DNA of 64,000 nucleotides from Umezawaea sp042738955 (GCF_042738955.1 NZ_JBHYHC010000038.1:1-64000), one strand, 5' to 3'; shown: positions 9,275 through 18,750, counted from the stretch's first letter. Program-made: numbers and translations. Notes: generated from the letters alone by a model not told the origin.

Positions 9275-10267
9275 CTACCGGGGCCTCGCGCCGGTCGACC
9301 CGCGCACCACCAGCTCCGGCTGGAACACGAACTCGGCGTGCGGGGCGGGCGTGCCGCCGATCTCCTCCAGCAGCGCGTGCACGGCGGCCTGCCCCATGGC
9401 GTCCACGGGTTGGCGCAGGGTCGTCAGCGGCGGGTCGGCGAACACGATGAGCGGCGAGTCGTCGAACCCGACCACGGACACGTCGCGCGGCACGTGCAGG
9501 TCGCGGTGGCGGGCCGCCCGGATCGCCCCGAACGCCATCAGGTCGCTGCCGCACACGATCGCCGTGCACCCCTTGTCCAGCAACGCGTTCCCGGCCGCCT
9601 GACCGCCCTCGACGGTGAACAGCGAGTGCTCGACCAGCGCCTCCGCGCCCGGTCGGGCGAGCGTGAAGCCCTCCACCATCCGCTGGGTGGGCACGTACCG
9701 GGAGGGCCCGACGGCGAGGCCGATCCGCTCGTGGCCGAGTTCCACCAGGTGGGAGACGGCGAGCCGGGCGGCGGCGCGGTGGTCGACCGACACGAAGGGC
9801 GCGGACACCTTGTCGGTGAAGCCGTTGACCATCACGAACGGCACCCGCCGCCCGGACAGCTTCACGTAGCGGTCCATGTCGGCGGTCGTGTCGGCGTGCA
9901 GGCCGCCGACGAACACGATGCCGGTGACGCCGTGGTCGACGAGCAGTTCGGTCAACTGGTCCTCGGACGACCCGCCGGGCGTCTGGGTGCACAGCACCGG
10001 CGTGTAGCCGTCCCTGGTGAGCACCTGCTCGATGACCTGGGCGAACACCGGGAAGATCGGGTTGGTCAGCTCGGGGATGATCAGCCCGATGAGCCCCTGG
10101 CTGCGCTGCCGCAGCTTGGGAGGGCGTTCGACGCCGAGGACGTCCATCGCGGCGACGACGGCCTGCCGGGTCGACGACGAGACGCCCGCCTTGCCGTTGA
10201 TCACCCGGCTGACGGTCGCCTCGCTGACGCCTGCCTGGGTCGCGATGTCACTGAGCCGAGCTGTCAC
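9275..10267 (-). CDS. LacI-family transcriptional regulator (MalR-like position)
   Basis: 330-residue repressor. The HTH reads ARLSDIATQAGVSEATVSRV, followed by a periplasmic-binding-protein-like ligand domain ending in the usual LacI-family C-terminus (PELVVRGST). GTG start. It is divergent from a secreted alpha-amylase across a 181-bp region holding a GTTGCGG-N7-CCGCAAC inverted repeat, so it probably represses starch or maltodextrin use. Its 3' end abuts the convergent GH31 gene. The role is inferred from position; the family is certain. Confidence 0.9.
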   Translation of the reverse strand: MTARLSDIATQAGVSEATVSRVINGKAGVSSSTRQAVVAAMDVLGVERPPKLRQRSQGLIGLIIPELTNPIFPVFAQVIEQVLTRDGYTPVLCTQTPGGSSEDQLTELLVDHGVTGIVFVGGLHADTTADMDRYVKLSGRRVPFVMVNGFTDKVSAPFVSVDHRAAARLAVSHLVELGHERIGLAVGPSRYVPTQRMVEGFTLARPGAEALVEHSLFTVEGGQAAGNALLDKGCTAIVCGSDLMAFGAIRAARHRDLHVPRDVSVVGFDDSPLIVFADPPLTTLRQPVDAMGQAAVHALLEEIGGTPAPHAEFVFQPELVVRGSTGARPR

Positions 10268-10378
10268 AGCCGGTCACTCTACGGGCGCGTGAGCCGCCCG
10301 GTCATGATCGGCGGTTCGGGTACCCGTCCGAGGTTGGGCCGCCTTGCCGAGTCCGTGCGGCCGAACCGCGTGAAAGAT

Positions 10379-10399
10379 GTTGCGGGCGTTTTCCGCAAC
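10379..10399. promoter_or_regulatory. Inverted repeat GTTGCGG-N7-CCGCAAC upstream of amylase
   Basis: Perfect 7-bp arms in the region between the divergent LacI and amylase genes, 50 bp before the amylase GTG. It is the clearest symmetry in that region and a candidate operator for the adjacent LacI protein. Confidence 0.5.
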
Positions 10400-10448
10400 T
10401 TCCCGAGCTGGTATGACGTAGGACACACCCTGCACCCAAGGAGACATC

Positions 10449-12128
10449 GTGGTCCCCTCAGCTCGTGGGGCGCTGCTCGCCGTGGCGACCCTGCTCCTCA
10501 CCCTGCTCGCGAGTCCGCTCGCCGCCCCGCCGACCGCCACCGCCAGTCCACCGGGCTCCAAGGACGTCACGGCGACCCTGTTCCAGTGGTCGTTCGACCG
10601 CGTGGCCACCGAGTGCACGACCGTCCTCGGCCCGAAGGGCTACGGCTTCGTCGAGGTCTCCCCCGCGTCCGAGCACGTCCAGGGCGGCCAGTGGTGGACG
10701 TCCTACCAGCCCGTGAGCTACCGGATCGCCGGACGGCTGGGCACCGAGACCCAGTTCCGGAACATGGTGAACACCTGCCACGCGGCGGGCGTCAAGGTCA
10801 TCGCGGACGCGGTGGTGAACCACATGTCGGCCGGGTCGGGCACCGGAACGGGCGGCACCAGCTACTCGAAGTACACCTACCCCGGCTACTACGGCGACCA
10901 GGACTTCCACTCCTGCCGCAGCCAGATCAGCGACTACCGCAACCGCGACAACGTGCAGAACTGCGAACTGGTCGGCCTGTCGGACCTGAACACCGGCAGC
11001 GACTACGTGCGCGGCACGATCGCGGCGTACCTCAACAGCCTGCTGTCGATGGGCGTGGACGGCTTCCGGGTCGACGCGGCCAAGCACATCGCGGCCGCCG
11101 ACCTGGCCGCCATCAAGTCCCGGCTCAGCAACCCGAACACCTTCTGGGTGCACGAGGTGATCTACGGCGCGGGTGAGGCCGTGCAGCCGAGCGAGTACAC
11201 CGGGTCCGGCGACGTGGACGAGTTCCGGTACGCCTACGACGTCAAACGCGTGTTCACCGGCGAGAAGCTGTCGTACCTGAGCAACTTCGGCCAGTCGTGG
11301 GGCTACCTGGCGAGCAACCAGGCCCGACCGTTCGTGGACAACTGGGACACCGAGCGCAACGGGTCGACGTTGAACTACAAGAACGGCTCGACCTACACGC
11401 TCGCCAACGTGTTCATGCTGGCGTGGCCGTACGGCGCGCCGCAGGTGTACTCGGGCTACGAGTTCTCCGACAACGACGCGGGGCCGCCCGGCGCGGCCGC
11501 CTGCTACGCCAACGGCTGGAAGTGCCAGCACAAGTGGCCGCAGATCGCGAACATGGTCGGCTTCCGCAACGCCGTGGCGGGCACCGCCGTGACCAACTGG
11601 TGGGACAACGGCAACAACGCCATCGCGTTCGGCCGGGGCGGTCGCGGGTTCGTGGCCATCAACAAGGAGTCGACGGCGCTCACCCGCGCGTTCCAGACCT
11701 CGCTGCCCGCTGGGAATTACTGCGACGTGCAGCGCGACGGGTGCGCGGTGTCCTACGCGGTCGGCTCGAACGGCCAGTTCACCGCCACGGTCGGGGCGGG
11801 CGACGCGGTGGCCTTGCACGTGGGCGCGACCACCCAGCAGCCCGGCAACGGCACGGCGTCGTTCTCGGTCACCGCCACCACGTCGGTGGGGCAGAACATC
11901 TTCGTCGTCGGCGACAACGCGGCCCTCGGCTCGTGGAACCCGGCTGCGGCGATCCCGCTGTCCTCGGCGGCCTACCCGGTGTGGAAGGGCTCGGTGGCGC
12001 TGCCCAGCGGCACCGCCTTCCAGTACAAGTACCTGCGCAAGGAGTCGAACGGCGCGGTCACGTGGGAGAGCGGGGCCAACCGCACCGCCACCTCCCCCGC
12101 CACCCTGACCGACACCTGGCGGAACTGA
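10449..12128 (+). CDS. Secreted GH13 alpha-amylase with C-terminal CBM20 starch-binding domain
   Basis: 559-residue endo-alpha-1,4-glucanase acting on starch outside the cell. A Sec signal peptide (about 1-33, ending near ATAS) precedes the (beta/alpha)8 barrel. The catalytic triad is Asp 209 (GFRVDAAKH), Glu 236 (HEVIYG) and Asp 300 (FVDNWDTERN). ADAVVNHM matches conserved region I. Residues from about 460 form CBM20 (NIFVVGDNAALGSWNP and the FQYKYLRK block). Length and order match streptomycete-type secreted amylases. AAGGAG precedes the GTG start. A perfect hairpin terminator follows. Regulation by the divergent LacI protein is likely. Confidence 0.95.
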   Translation: MVPSARGALLAVATLLLTLLASPLAAPPTATASPPGSKDVTATLFQWSFDRVATECTTVLGPKGYGFVEVSPASEHVQGGQWWTSYQPVSYRIAGRLGTETQFRNMVNTCHAAGVKVIADAVVNHMSAGSGTGTGGTSYSKYTYPGYYGDQDFHSCRSQISDYRNRDNVQNCELVGLSDLNTGSDYVRGTIAAYLNSLLSMGVDGFRVDAAKHIAAADLAAIKSRLSNPNTFWVHEVIYGAGEAVQPSEYTGSGDVDEFRYAYDVKRVFTGEKLSYLSNFGQSWGYLASNQARPFVDNWDTERNGSTLNYKNGSTYTLANVFMLAWPYGAPQVYSGYEFSDNDAGPPGAAACYANGWKCQHKWPQIANMVGFRNAVAGTAVTNWWDNGNNAIAFGRGGRGFVAINKESTALTRAFQTSLPAGNYCDVQRDGCAVSYAVGSNGQFTATVGAGDAVALHVGATTQQPGNGTASFSVTATTSVGQNIFVVGDNAALGSWNPAAAIPLSSAAYPVWKGSVALPSGTAFQYKYLRKESNGAVTWESGANRTATSPATLTDTWRN

Positions 12129-12132
12129 GGAA

Positions 12133-12172
12133 CGCCAACGGGGAGGCCGGAAGTCCGGCCTCCCCGTTGGCG
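12133..12172. terminator. Bidirectional hairpin terminator
   Basis: A 40-nt perfect inverted repeat whose arms begin CGCCAACGGGG and end CCCCGTTGGCG. It lies between the convergent amylase and metalloprotease genes and can stop transcription from both sides. Confidence 0.85.
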
Positions 12173-12182
12173 CGTCAGGACG

Positions 12183-14456
12183 TCAGCTCAGGGTCACCGC
12201 CCCGTCGTCGATCACGAAGGACGTCTGCAACGAGGCGTCCTCCACGCCGGTGAACTTCAGCGCGAGGGTCGAGCCCGCGAACGAGGACACGTCGATCGTC
12301 TTCAGGACGTAGCCGGTCGCCTTGTTGAGGTTCGAGTACGAGGCGAGGGTCGTCGTGCCGCCGGTGACGGTCAGCTTGTCGTAAGCCGTGGTCGTCGTGG
12401 TCTCGGCGGAGTCGATGTGGACGTAGAACGTCAGGCTGGCGTGGCAGCCCGCCGGGATGGCCACCGACTGGGACAGCGTGTCGGTGTGGGTGGAGCCGTA
12501 GCCGTCCAGCCACGCGCTCCAGGTGCCGCCGTGAGCGGCCTGGCCGTCAGCGCTGTGCTGGCCGATCACGCCGCTGCTGGCGGTCCACGAGGTGGCGCCG
12601 GACTCGAAGCCGGGGTTGAGCAGCTTCTGGCCGGAGCAACCGCCGGTGGTGCCGACGGTCCAGCTGAACGACGCCGTGCCGCTGTGGCTGGCGCTGTCCG
12701 CCGCCGTCACCGTGACGCTGGACGTGCCCGCGGTGGTGGCGGTGCCGGAGATGGTGCCGGTGCTGGAGCTGATGGAGAGACCGGCGGGCAGGCCCGTGGC
12801 GGACCACGTGTACGGCGCGGTGCCGCCGCTGGCCGACAGGGGCAGGCTGACGGCGGAGCCGACGGTCGTCGACTGGTTGCCGGGGTTGGTGACCGTGACC
12901 GTGCCGGTCGCGGAGCACGTCGGGTCGGCGGACTGCGCGGGAACGCTGACCGCGTCCCAGGCGGCCTTGACCGTGTTGAACTCGGCGCAGCTGCCGGGGA
13001 AGAGGTTCTTCGCGGCGGTCAGCGTCCAGGTCCGGTACTTCAGGTACGAGCTGCCGGTGGTCTTGATCAGCATCGCGTTGTAGAAGATCTTCAACGCGGT
13101 CTGCACGCCCAGGCCGGAGACCGTGGAGCTGTTGCAGGTGCTGCTGGTCGGCTGGCCGTTGGTCGGGTTGGACCCGTTGGCCAGCAGGTAGAACCAGTGG
13201 TTGCCGGGACCGGCGGCCGCGTGGACCTCGGAGCCGGGGACCGAGCTGGAGTAGCAGTTGGCGTGCCCGAGCGCGGACGGGTTGTACATGTTGCGGATCG
13301 GGCCGCTGCCGACGAGGTTGATCGTCTCGCCGACCAGGAAGTCCGGCACGTCGTACGGGGAGGGCTCGTTGGCGAACGACTCGGTCGAGGCGCCGAAGAC
13401 GTCCGCGACGAACTCCTGCGTGCCGCTGCCGGAGATGCCGCCGGGGGTGTGGTCGTCGATGCCGTGGCCGAGTTCGTGCGCCACGACGTCGAGGGAACCG
13501 ATCCACTGGTTGTTCTGGTTGTGGCCGATCTGGACCTGGCTGCCGTCGTAGTAGGCGTTCAGGTCGTTCAGGCCGACGCGCATCGGCCAGCCGCCGCCGG
13601 AGCCGTCGAAGCCGTTGCGGCCCAACCACTGCGTCAGCATCTTGCTCTCGGTCTGCGCGGCGAACAGCACGTCGACGCAGCCGGTCTCGCGGTTGGTCGC
13701 GGTGCCGTTGCCCCACGCGTCGTCGGTGCCGCTGAACGTCGTGTTGTTGGCGGCGTCCTGGCAGCTGACGTTGGTCAGCGTCGGGTCCTTGAGGGAGTAC
13801 GTGCTGCCGACGTGGGTGGTGTTGAGGGCCACCGGGTTCGGGCCGTTCCACGCGCTGGTGCCGGTGCCGTGCAGCACGTGCTCCTGCGTGGTGAGCACCT
13901 TGCCGGTGGCGGCGTCGACGATCACGTCGAGCTTGCTCGGGCCCTCGGCGTTGCGGCCGACGACCTGGCTCTTCCACGCCAGCTTCGGCGTGCCGACGGC
14001 GTAGGTGACCAGCTCGGCGCCGCCGACGCTGTCCACAGTGGACAACTGCTGCCTGGCGACCGCCTCGGCCCGCGCCTTGGAGATGGCGGGCGTGGTGCTC
14101 GCGAGGTCGATCGTGGTGTCCTGCGCGACCGAGGTGGTGACGACCTGCCCGGTCGAGTTGGTGACGACCACGAAGTCACCGCCGACGACCTGCATGCCCT
14201 TGTAGGTGCGGTCGTACGGCACGTACTTGAGCCCGCCGCTCGACGAGATCACGTCGTGCTGCACGAAGCTGTCGTTGGCGCTGGCGTGCAGCTCGGCGGG
14301 CTTGGCGGCCACGAGGCTGCTCGCGGCGCTGGCGGCCATCACGTCGGCGCTCTGCACACCGGTGGCGGTGGGCTGGGCTTGGACGGCGGTGGGGGTGAAG
14401 AGAGCGGCGACCACGACACCTGTCGCGGCCAAGACGAGTGGACGTCTCAACTCCAT
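12183..14456 (-). CDS. Secreted M4 (thermolysin-like) zinc metalloprotease with Ig-like and C-terminal beta-sandwich domains
   Basis: 757-residue secreted neutral protease. A signal peptide (about 1-28) and an FTP/PepSY-type inhibitory propeptide precede the catalytic domain. Zinc ligands are His 327 and His 331 in VVAHELGHGIDD and Glu 348 in GTQEFVADVFG. The downstream His of AAGPGNHWFYLLANG matches the M4 proton-stabilising His. After the catalytic domain comes a putative-Ig module (GTAPYTWSATGLPAGLSIS) and a beta-sandwich beginning LLNPGFESG, common in actinobacterial secreted enzymes and probably substrate- or surface-binding. The ATG is the only start giving a signal peptide. No nearby regulator is evident. 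Confidence 0.93.
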   Translation of the reverse strand: MELRRPLVLAATGVVVAALFTPTAVQAQPTATGVQSADVMAASAASSLVAAKPAELHASANDSFVQHDVISSSGGLKYVPYDRTYKGMQVVGGDFVVVTNSTGQVVTTSVAQDTTIDLASTTPAISKARAEAVARQQLSTVDSVGGAELVTYAVGTPKLAWKSQVVGRNAEGPSKLDVIVDAATGKVLTTQEHVLHGTGTSAWNGPNPVALNTTHVGSTYSLKDPTLTNVSCQDAANNTTFSGTDDAWGNGTATNRETGCVDVLFAAQTESKMLTQWLGRNGFDGSGGGWPMRVGLNDLNAYYDGSQVQIGHNQNNQWIGSLDVVAHELGHGIDDHTPGGISGSGTQEFVADVFGASTESFANEPSPYDVPDFLVGETINLVGSGPIRNMYNPSALGHANCYSSSVPGSEVHAAAGPGNHWFYLLANGSNPTNGQPTSSTCNSSTVSGLGVQTALKIFYNAMLIKTTGSSYLKYRTWTLTAAKNLFPGSCAEFNTVKAAWDAVSVPAQSADPTCSATGTVTVTNPGNQSTTVGSAVSLPLSASGGTAPYTWSATGLPAGLSISSSTGTISGTATTAGTSSVTVTAADSASHSGTASFSWTVGTTGGCSGQKLLNPGFESGATSWTASSGVIGQHSADGQAAHGGTWSAWLDGYGSTHTDTLSQSVAIPAGCHASLTFYVHIDSAETTTTTAYDKLTVTGGTTTLASYSNLNKATGYVLKTIDVSSFAGSTLALKFTGVEDASLQTSFVIDDGAVTLS

Positions 14457-15237
14457 CGGTGGATCTCCTCATGCAGGGCGAAGCCGACCCGTGGTGTCAG
14501 GGTTTGGGTCGGCTCCGGGGGTGAGGTGTTGGCGTTCCGAAGAACAGGGATCAGGATCCGTCCACCGACGCCCGAGAAACAACAGACGACCGCGCTAACT
14601 TATTAACAGACCGGAATACGTCCGATATCCGGACACGAAAAAGGCGCGACCAGCCCGGCCACCAGGGTGATGACCAGGCAGGACACGCCGAGGCGGGATC
14701 CTCTACCCGTGACCCCTATTTTGGAAATACGCCAAGCGGGTCAACGCCGAAAAATGCTCCGTTTGCCATTCCGTCAGGCGGCGCGAAATAACCGAAAAAG
14801 GACAAGTCGCCACCGGGGGCCGGAAAAGGGAATGGGCGATGGGGGACATCGGGGCTGGGCGGTGAGCACCGCGCAACACCCCTGCGGCCACGATGACACA
14901 CGCCGGAAACACCCGACCGCTCCCCCGCCGACCGGACCGACAGGCCCCACGCCGCGGGAGGCAGATCGGGAACAGGGCGGCGCGGAGGGGTCCGGCGCGA
15001 TCGAGCGCGGGGCGGGCCGACCCGCAGCAGTCGAGCGGGCAGGTCCCGAGCGAGCAGGGAGGCACTGGACGTCGCGGCTGGGACTGGCGGCTCGTCCATC
15101 GTGCTGATCGCCCGCGAGGCGAAGTCCGGTGAACTCGGGGTCGGCATCGGCGTGACACCCGAGTCGACCGAAAACCGCCACCCGAACCCGAGCGGCGGTG
15201 GAAGCGAGCGGCTCGCTCTGTGGCACGCCGCCCTGGG
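14457..15237. other. 780-bp intergenic region without a convincing gene
   Basis: It lies between the metalloprotease start and the end of the alginate-lyase-type gene, both on the minus strand. It contains a relatively AT-rich patch (about 14594-14640, with TTATTAACAG) that probably holds the protease promoter. Open frames across 14667-15259 on both strands have arginine/proline-rich translations typical of non-coding GC-rich DNA and no recognisable family, so I call no gene. Confidence 0.6.
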
Positions 15238-15263
15238 CCCGGCGCGCCCGAAGGCGCACCGGG
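15238..15263 (-). terminator. Hairpin downstream of the alginate-lyase-type gene
   Basis: CCCGGCGCGCC-CGAA-GGCGCACCGGG has one internal mismatch and a tetraloop, 8 nt after the gene's stop codon. It probably acts as the terminator of that gene. Confidence 0.6.
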
Positions 15264-15271
15264 CGGTGGGG

Positions 15272-16459
15272 CTAGTTCGGGTTTTCCGCGTGGGTCAGGG
15301 TTTCCCAGGCCACGAACAGGTTGTCGCTGCCCGCGGGCCTGCGCTGCTCGGTCAGCTTCTGCGTGTTGGCCATCGCGATGCCCAGCCTGGTGTGCAGGGC
15401 GTTGAAGCCGACCTCGGTCACCGGGCCGAGGCTGCCGGACTTGGTGCCACCGCACAGGTTCGACGGCATGGCCGTGCCGAGCTGGTACTGGGAGTGCAGG
15501 CCCAGTGCCTGGCGGAGGCGTTCGCCGACGTCCGTCGAGTACAGGTCGGTGCCCTGGATCCTGGACGTCTCGGCCACGTCGGAGATCGACGCGAGACCGT
15601 ACCCGGTGTGGGTGAAGTCGCGGCAGGTCTCCTGGGTGAGGCCGTTCATGAAGGTGCCCTGCCCCTGCCAGTAGTTCACGATCGCCGTCCGACCGCTCAG
15701 GCCGCTGCCCGGCGCGACCTTGGGCAGCGATCCGTCACTGGTGAGGTAGATGAACGCGGGCACGCGACCGAGGAACTTGGTCATGGCCTTGTCGTAGCTG
15801 GTCTTGTCCTCCAAGAAGACGGAGATGCCGATCGCCGCCTCCATCATCACCAGCTCCCAGTTGCCGTTCATTGACACGGCTCCCGGCAGCAGCGTCGGCA
15901 GGTAGACGGTGCGCAGCATCGTGGAGAACTTGCCGATGCTCGACGCCGACCACCCGGTGTAGCTGTACCGGATGATCTCGGCCGCGCGCGGCCAGGTCGC
16001 CCCGGCCCAACCGGTCTGCAAGCGGGCGTTGCTGTTGGTGTGGCTGGTGATCGTGCCCGACCAGGCGTCGAAGATCGCGACGGCCTTCTGGGCGTACCGG
16101 GTGTCCCTGGTGATGTACCAGGCGAGCGACATCGTGTACGCCGCGATGGCGTCCTCCCGCTCGTCGGTGCACCCGTTGTTCGGGTTGGACGTCGGCCCGC
16201 ACTCCACCACCGCGCGCGGCTTCGGCGCACGGGTCAGGGAGCCGTACTTGCTGGCCATCATGCTGTCGTACGCGGACTTCCACGGCTGCGCGCCCGCGTT
16301 CACCTTGGTGCGGATGAAGTCGAGCGAAGCGGCGCTGTTGAGCACGCCGGGATGGGCGAAGACGGCGGGAGCCGCCTTCACCGCGGGGGTGATCGCCACC
16401 ATGGTGAGCAGCAGGGGGATCACCACCGAGAACACCTTCAACGATCGCAAACGAGACAT
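15272..16459 (-). CDS. Secreted alginate-lyase-family polysaccharide lyase
   Basis: 395-residue secreted protein with an N-terminal signal peptide (hydrophobic VFSVVIPLLLTMVAI, cleavage near VKAA). The body matches the alpha/alpha-barrel alginate-lyase fold: AAYTMSLAWYITRDTRYA, AWSGTI, NARLQTGWAGATWPRAAEI and a GNWELVMMEAAIG block. Members cleave uronate-containing polysaccharides by beta-elimination. Whether the substrate is alginate, glucuronan or another polyuronate cannot be told. GGAGGAG sits before the ATG. It is followed on the same strand by its own terminator and preceded by a GntR/FCD regulator, a typical partner for uronate genes. Confidence 0.85.
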   Translation of the reverse strand: MSRLRSLKVFSVVIPLLLTMVAITPAVKAAPAVFAHPGVLNSAASLDFIRTKVNAGAQPWKSAYDSMMASKYGSLTRAPKPRAVVECGPTSNPNNGCTDEREDAIAAYTMSLAWYITRDTRYAQKAVAIFDAWSGTITSHTNSNARLQTGWAGATWPRAAEIIRYSYTGWSASSIGKFSTMLRTVYLPTLLPGAVSMNGNWELVMMEAAIGISVFLEDKTSYDKAMTKFLGRVPAFIYLTSDGSLPKVAPGSGLSGRTAIVNYWQGQGTFMNGLTQETCRDFTHTGYGLASISDVAETSRIQGTDLYSTDVGERLRQALGLHSQYQLGTAMPSNLCGGTKSGSLGPVTEVGFNALHTRLGIAMANTQKLTEQRRPAGSDNLFVAWETLTHAENPN

Positions 16460-16514
16460 CTATCTCCTCCGGATTGGCGGCCTTGCCATTTCCCGTTGAA
16501 GAGCAGGGGACTTC

Positions 16515-16544
16515 AGTTTGCGAGCATCGAGAAGAATTTGTCAA
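16515..16544 (-). promoter_or_regulatory. Candidate promoter with perfect -35 box (TTGACA)
   Basis: On the minus strand TTGACA (16544-16539) is a consensus -35 hexamer about 80 nt upstream of the alginate-lyase ATG. The -10 about 17-18 nt downstream is weak (AAACT region), suggesting an activated or regulated promoter. Confidence 0.4.
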
Positions 16545-16610
16545 CAGTGGAATAACGACCGTTTTTCGCACACGGCAAAGAGACTCGACGCATTTCGACG
16601 AGCCTGGACG

Positions 16611-16622
16611 GAATAGCTATTC
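16611..16622. promoter_or_regulatory. Perfect 12-bp palindrome GAATAGCTATTC
   Basis: It spans the stop codon of the GntR gene and lies about 150 bp upstream of the alginate-lyase start, just behind the TTGACA promoter element. The half-site GAATAGC recurs at about 17356 upstream of the GntR gene, so a shared operator is possible. Confidence 0.3.
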
Positions 16623-17300
16623 GACTGTCGGCAGGACGTGCAGGAGATGCGTTCGGGCGGTGGCGATGTGGGCGCGCATCAGGTCGGTCGCGAGTTCCTC
16701 GTCGCCCTGTTCGAACGCGGCCAGGATCGCCGCGTGCTCGGCCGCCTCCTCGCGGTCCGTCCGCCCCTGCCGCCACCCCACGGTCGCGGCCAGCGCCGTG
16801 AGGTCGCGGAGCTGGTCGAGCTGGTCGACCAGGAACCGGTTTCCGCACTCCGCGTAGAGCAGCCGGTGGAAGCGGCGGTTGGCGAGGCTCGCGGTCGCGA
16901 GGTCGTCAGCCGACGCCGCCACCACCGCCTCTTCCAGCGCGGTTCTGGCTTCCGGAAGAGGTGTCCGGCCCCGGCCGTGGGCGGCGAGGCCGACGGCGTG
17001 CGGCTCGATCACCAGTCGCGCGTGGTACAGCTCGCTGACCAGCGCGCTGTCCACGCGTCGGACGGTGACCTGCTGGTACGCGCCGAGTTCGACGAGCCCG
17101 GTCGAGCGCAGGAGCTTCAACGCCTCCCGCACGGGCGTCTTCGACACGCCCATCCTGGCGGCCAGGTCGCGTTCGGACAGCGGGTGCCCCGGCGGCAGGG
17201 AGCCGTCGAGGATCGCCACCTTGAGCGCGTCGACCACCAGATCGGTCCTGGTTCGCGGTTCGCCCAGCGGCGCGAACCGCGGTTCTCCAACAGGGGTCAC
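16617..17300 (-). CDS. GntR-family (FadR/FCD subfamily) transcriptional regulator
   Basis: 227-residue regulator. The winged HTH (about 20-85) contains LSERDLAARMGVSKTPVREALKLL in two adjoining stretches, and the C-terminal all-helical FCD ligand domain follows (LYHARLVIEPHAVGLAA; NRRFHRLLYAECGN; HAAILAAFEQGDEELA). FCD domains bind small carboxylates such as hexuronates through a metal site. The GTG start has AAGGG upstream. It sits between an alginate-lyase-type gene and an enolase-superfamily enzyme, so control of uronate or sugar-acid catabolism is likely. A palindrome at 18751 resembles UxuR-type sites. Confidence 0.88.
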   Translation of the reverse strand: MTPVGEPRFAPLGEPRTRTDLVVDALKVAILDGSLPPGHPLSERDLAARMGVSKTPVREALKLLRSTGLVELGAYQQVTVRRVDSALVSELYHARLVIEPHAVGLAAHGRGRTPLPEARTALEEAVVAASADDLATASLANRRFHRLLYAECGNRFLVDQLDQLRDLTALAATVGWRQGRTDREEAAEHAAILAAFEQGDEELATDLMRAHIATARTHLLHVLPTVE

Positions 17301-17421
17301 GACACTGCCCTTCCGGTTGTCAGGACTCCTCGACGGCCTGATCGAGTTTCCTTGCGAATAGCGTCACCGCTGCGGCCGTGTCAATTCTGGACCATCTCCG
17401 AACAACTGGTGTTCCTCGCTG

Positions 17422-18576
17422 TCACAAGGCCGGATTTCCGCTTTCTTGTTCACGACGGTGCAGCACGGGGAAATCGTCGCGCAGCGCGATCCCGAGACCG
17501 GGCGCGGTCGGAGCGCGCAATCGGCCATCGACCACCACGGGCTCCCCGTCGACCAGGGTGTGGAAGTAGCCCGACACCGGGTCGTGGTGGACGCGGTGGG
17601 TCTCGGCGGGACCGGCGTTGCGGACCGACGTGAGCACGTGCGCGGACGACCACAGGGTGACCGGCCCGGAATTGCCATGTGTCGCCAGCGGAACGCCGTG
17701 CAGGTCGGCGAGGTCGGCCGTGCGCCGCGCCTCGGTGATGCCGCCGGACCACGTGACGTCGCTGATCAGCACGTCGACACCGCCGACGTCGAGCAGGCCG
17801 CGGAGCTGGTTGCGGGTCAGCAACCGCTCGCCTCCCGCGATCGGCACGGTGCTCTTGGCCCGCAGCCGCGCCCACTCCACCGGGTTGTCCGAGGAGACCG
17901 GGTCCTCCAGCCACCGCACGGGCAGCCCGTCGAGCGCGCGCACGATCTGCGCGGCGCACCCCGGACTCCACGCGCCATGGGCGTCGATCATGACCTCCAC
18001 CCGGCCGCCGAGCGCGGAGGCGATCTTCTCGATCCCGGACACGCCCTCGGCGAGTTGCATGGTGGTCAGGTACTGGCCGTGACTCTCCTCGGCGTACCGG
18101 TCGAACGGCGACCACTTCAGGCAGGTCACACCCTGGGCCAGCAGTTCCTCCGCGAGACCCACCGGATCGGCCACGACCCGATCGTCGTCGGAGACGCCGC
18201 CGTAGTTGCCGCAGGTGTTGTAGATCGGCACGGAGTCGTGGACGGCCCCGCCGAGCAACGCCACGACCGGCAGGCCCGCGGCCTGGCCGACGAGGTCCCA
18301 GCAGGCGATGTCGAACGCCGAGATCGCGCGGATCTCCGCCCCGGCGTAACCGTGGTAGGCGACCCAGTCGACCATGCGGTGCCACAGCGCCGTGACCCGC
18401 CGGGGGTCCGCGCCCAGCAGGAACCGGCGGCCCAGGTCGTGGATGACGTCGACCGTGCGGAGGTCGACGGTCTGCCCCAGCCCGACCAACCCCTCGTCGG
18501 TGTGCAGGCGGACGAACGTGAAGGGCCTGCCCAACGGCAGGTCCGGCACGACGGTCTCGATCGAGGTGATGCGCAC
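17422..18576 (-). CDS. Enolase-superfamily enzyme (mandelate racemase/muconate lactonizing type), probable sugar-acid dehydratase
   Basis: 384-residue member of the MR/MLE group. It has an N-terminal capping domain and a (beta/alpha)7-beta barrel. Mg ligands are visible as Asp in MIDAHGAW, Glu in RWLEDPV and Glu in AGGERL. A Lys in TCLKWSPFD and a His in ATHGNSGP are in positions of the general acid/base residues. Such enzymes usually dehydrate hexonates or aldarates after abstracting the alpha proton. The substrate is not identifiable; context (polyuronate lyase, FCD regulator, RraA remnant) points to a uronate-derived sugar acid. GTG start with GGGGG upstream. Confidence 0.85.
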   Translation of the reverse strand: MRITSIETVVPDLPLGRPFTFVRLHTDEGLVGLGQTVDLRTVDVIHDLGRRFLLGADPRRVTALWHRMVDWVAYHGYAGAEIRAISAFDIACWDLVGQAAGLPVVALLGGAVHDSVPIYNTCGNYGGVSDDDRVVADPVGLAEELLAQGVTCLKWSPFDRYAEESHGQYLTTMQLAEGVSGIEKIASALGGRVEVMIDAHGAWSPGCAAQIVRALDGLPVRWLEDPVSSDNPVEWARLRAKSTVPIAGGERLLTRNQLRGLLDVGGVDVLISDVTWSGGITEARRTADLADLHGVPLATHGNSGPVTLWSSAHVLTSVRNAGPAETHRVHHDPVSGYFHTLVDGEPVVVDGRLRAPTAPGLGIALRDDFPVLHRREQESGNPAL

Positions 18577-18666
18577 GACGCCCCCACCGTCCTCAGTGGA
18601 CTCGGGTGGACTTGCCGTCCACCACGTCTCCTCACTCGCGCAACGTCGTGGCGTCCGGCGGGTACG

Positions 18667-18741
18667 TCACCGCAACGGGGGCACGCACACCACGCCCTCC
18701 CCGTCACCGACGAGCACGTCACCGGGGTGAACGGCGACTCG
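18667..18741 (-). pseudogene. Remnant of an RraA-family (HMG-aldolase/RraA-like) gene C-terminus
   Basis: Minus-strand translation gives 24 residues, RVAVHPGDVLVGDGEGVV followed by CVPPLR and a stop. This matches the highly conserved RraA-family block in which VxPGD is followed by GDxxGVvxVP. No start or upstream part of the gene remains: 10 bp further upstream lies a palindromic operator-like site. RraA-like aldolases often accompany sugar-acid genes, so an internal deletion probably removed most of this gene and left the enolase-type gene behind its promoter. Short, but the motif is very specific. Confidence 0.65.
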
Positions 18742-18750
18742 CAGCAGCCT

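Noticed and set aside
11331..11348. Trp instead of His before the third catalytic Asp of the amylase (DNWDTERN)
   Set aside because: From family knowledge, this substitution is common in the actinobacterial GH13 amylase subfamily, so it is not evidence of altered function.
14667..15259. Overlapping open frames on both strands in the intergenic region before the alginate-lyase gene
   Set aside because: Low-complexity Arg/Pro/Gly translations, no ribosome sites and no family resemblance.
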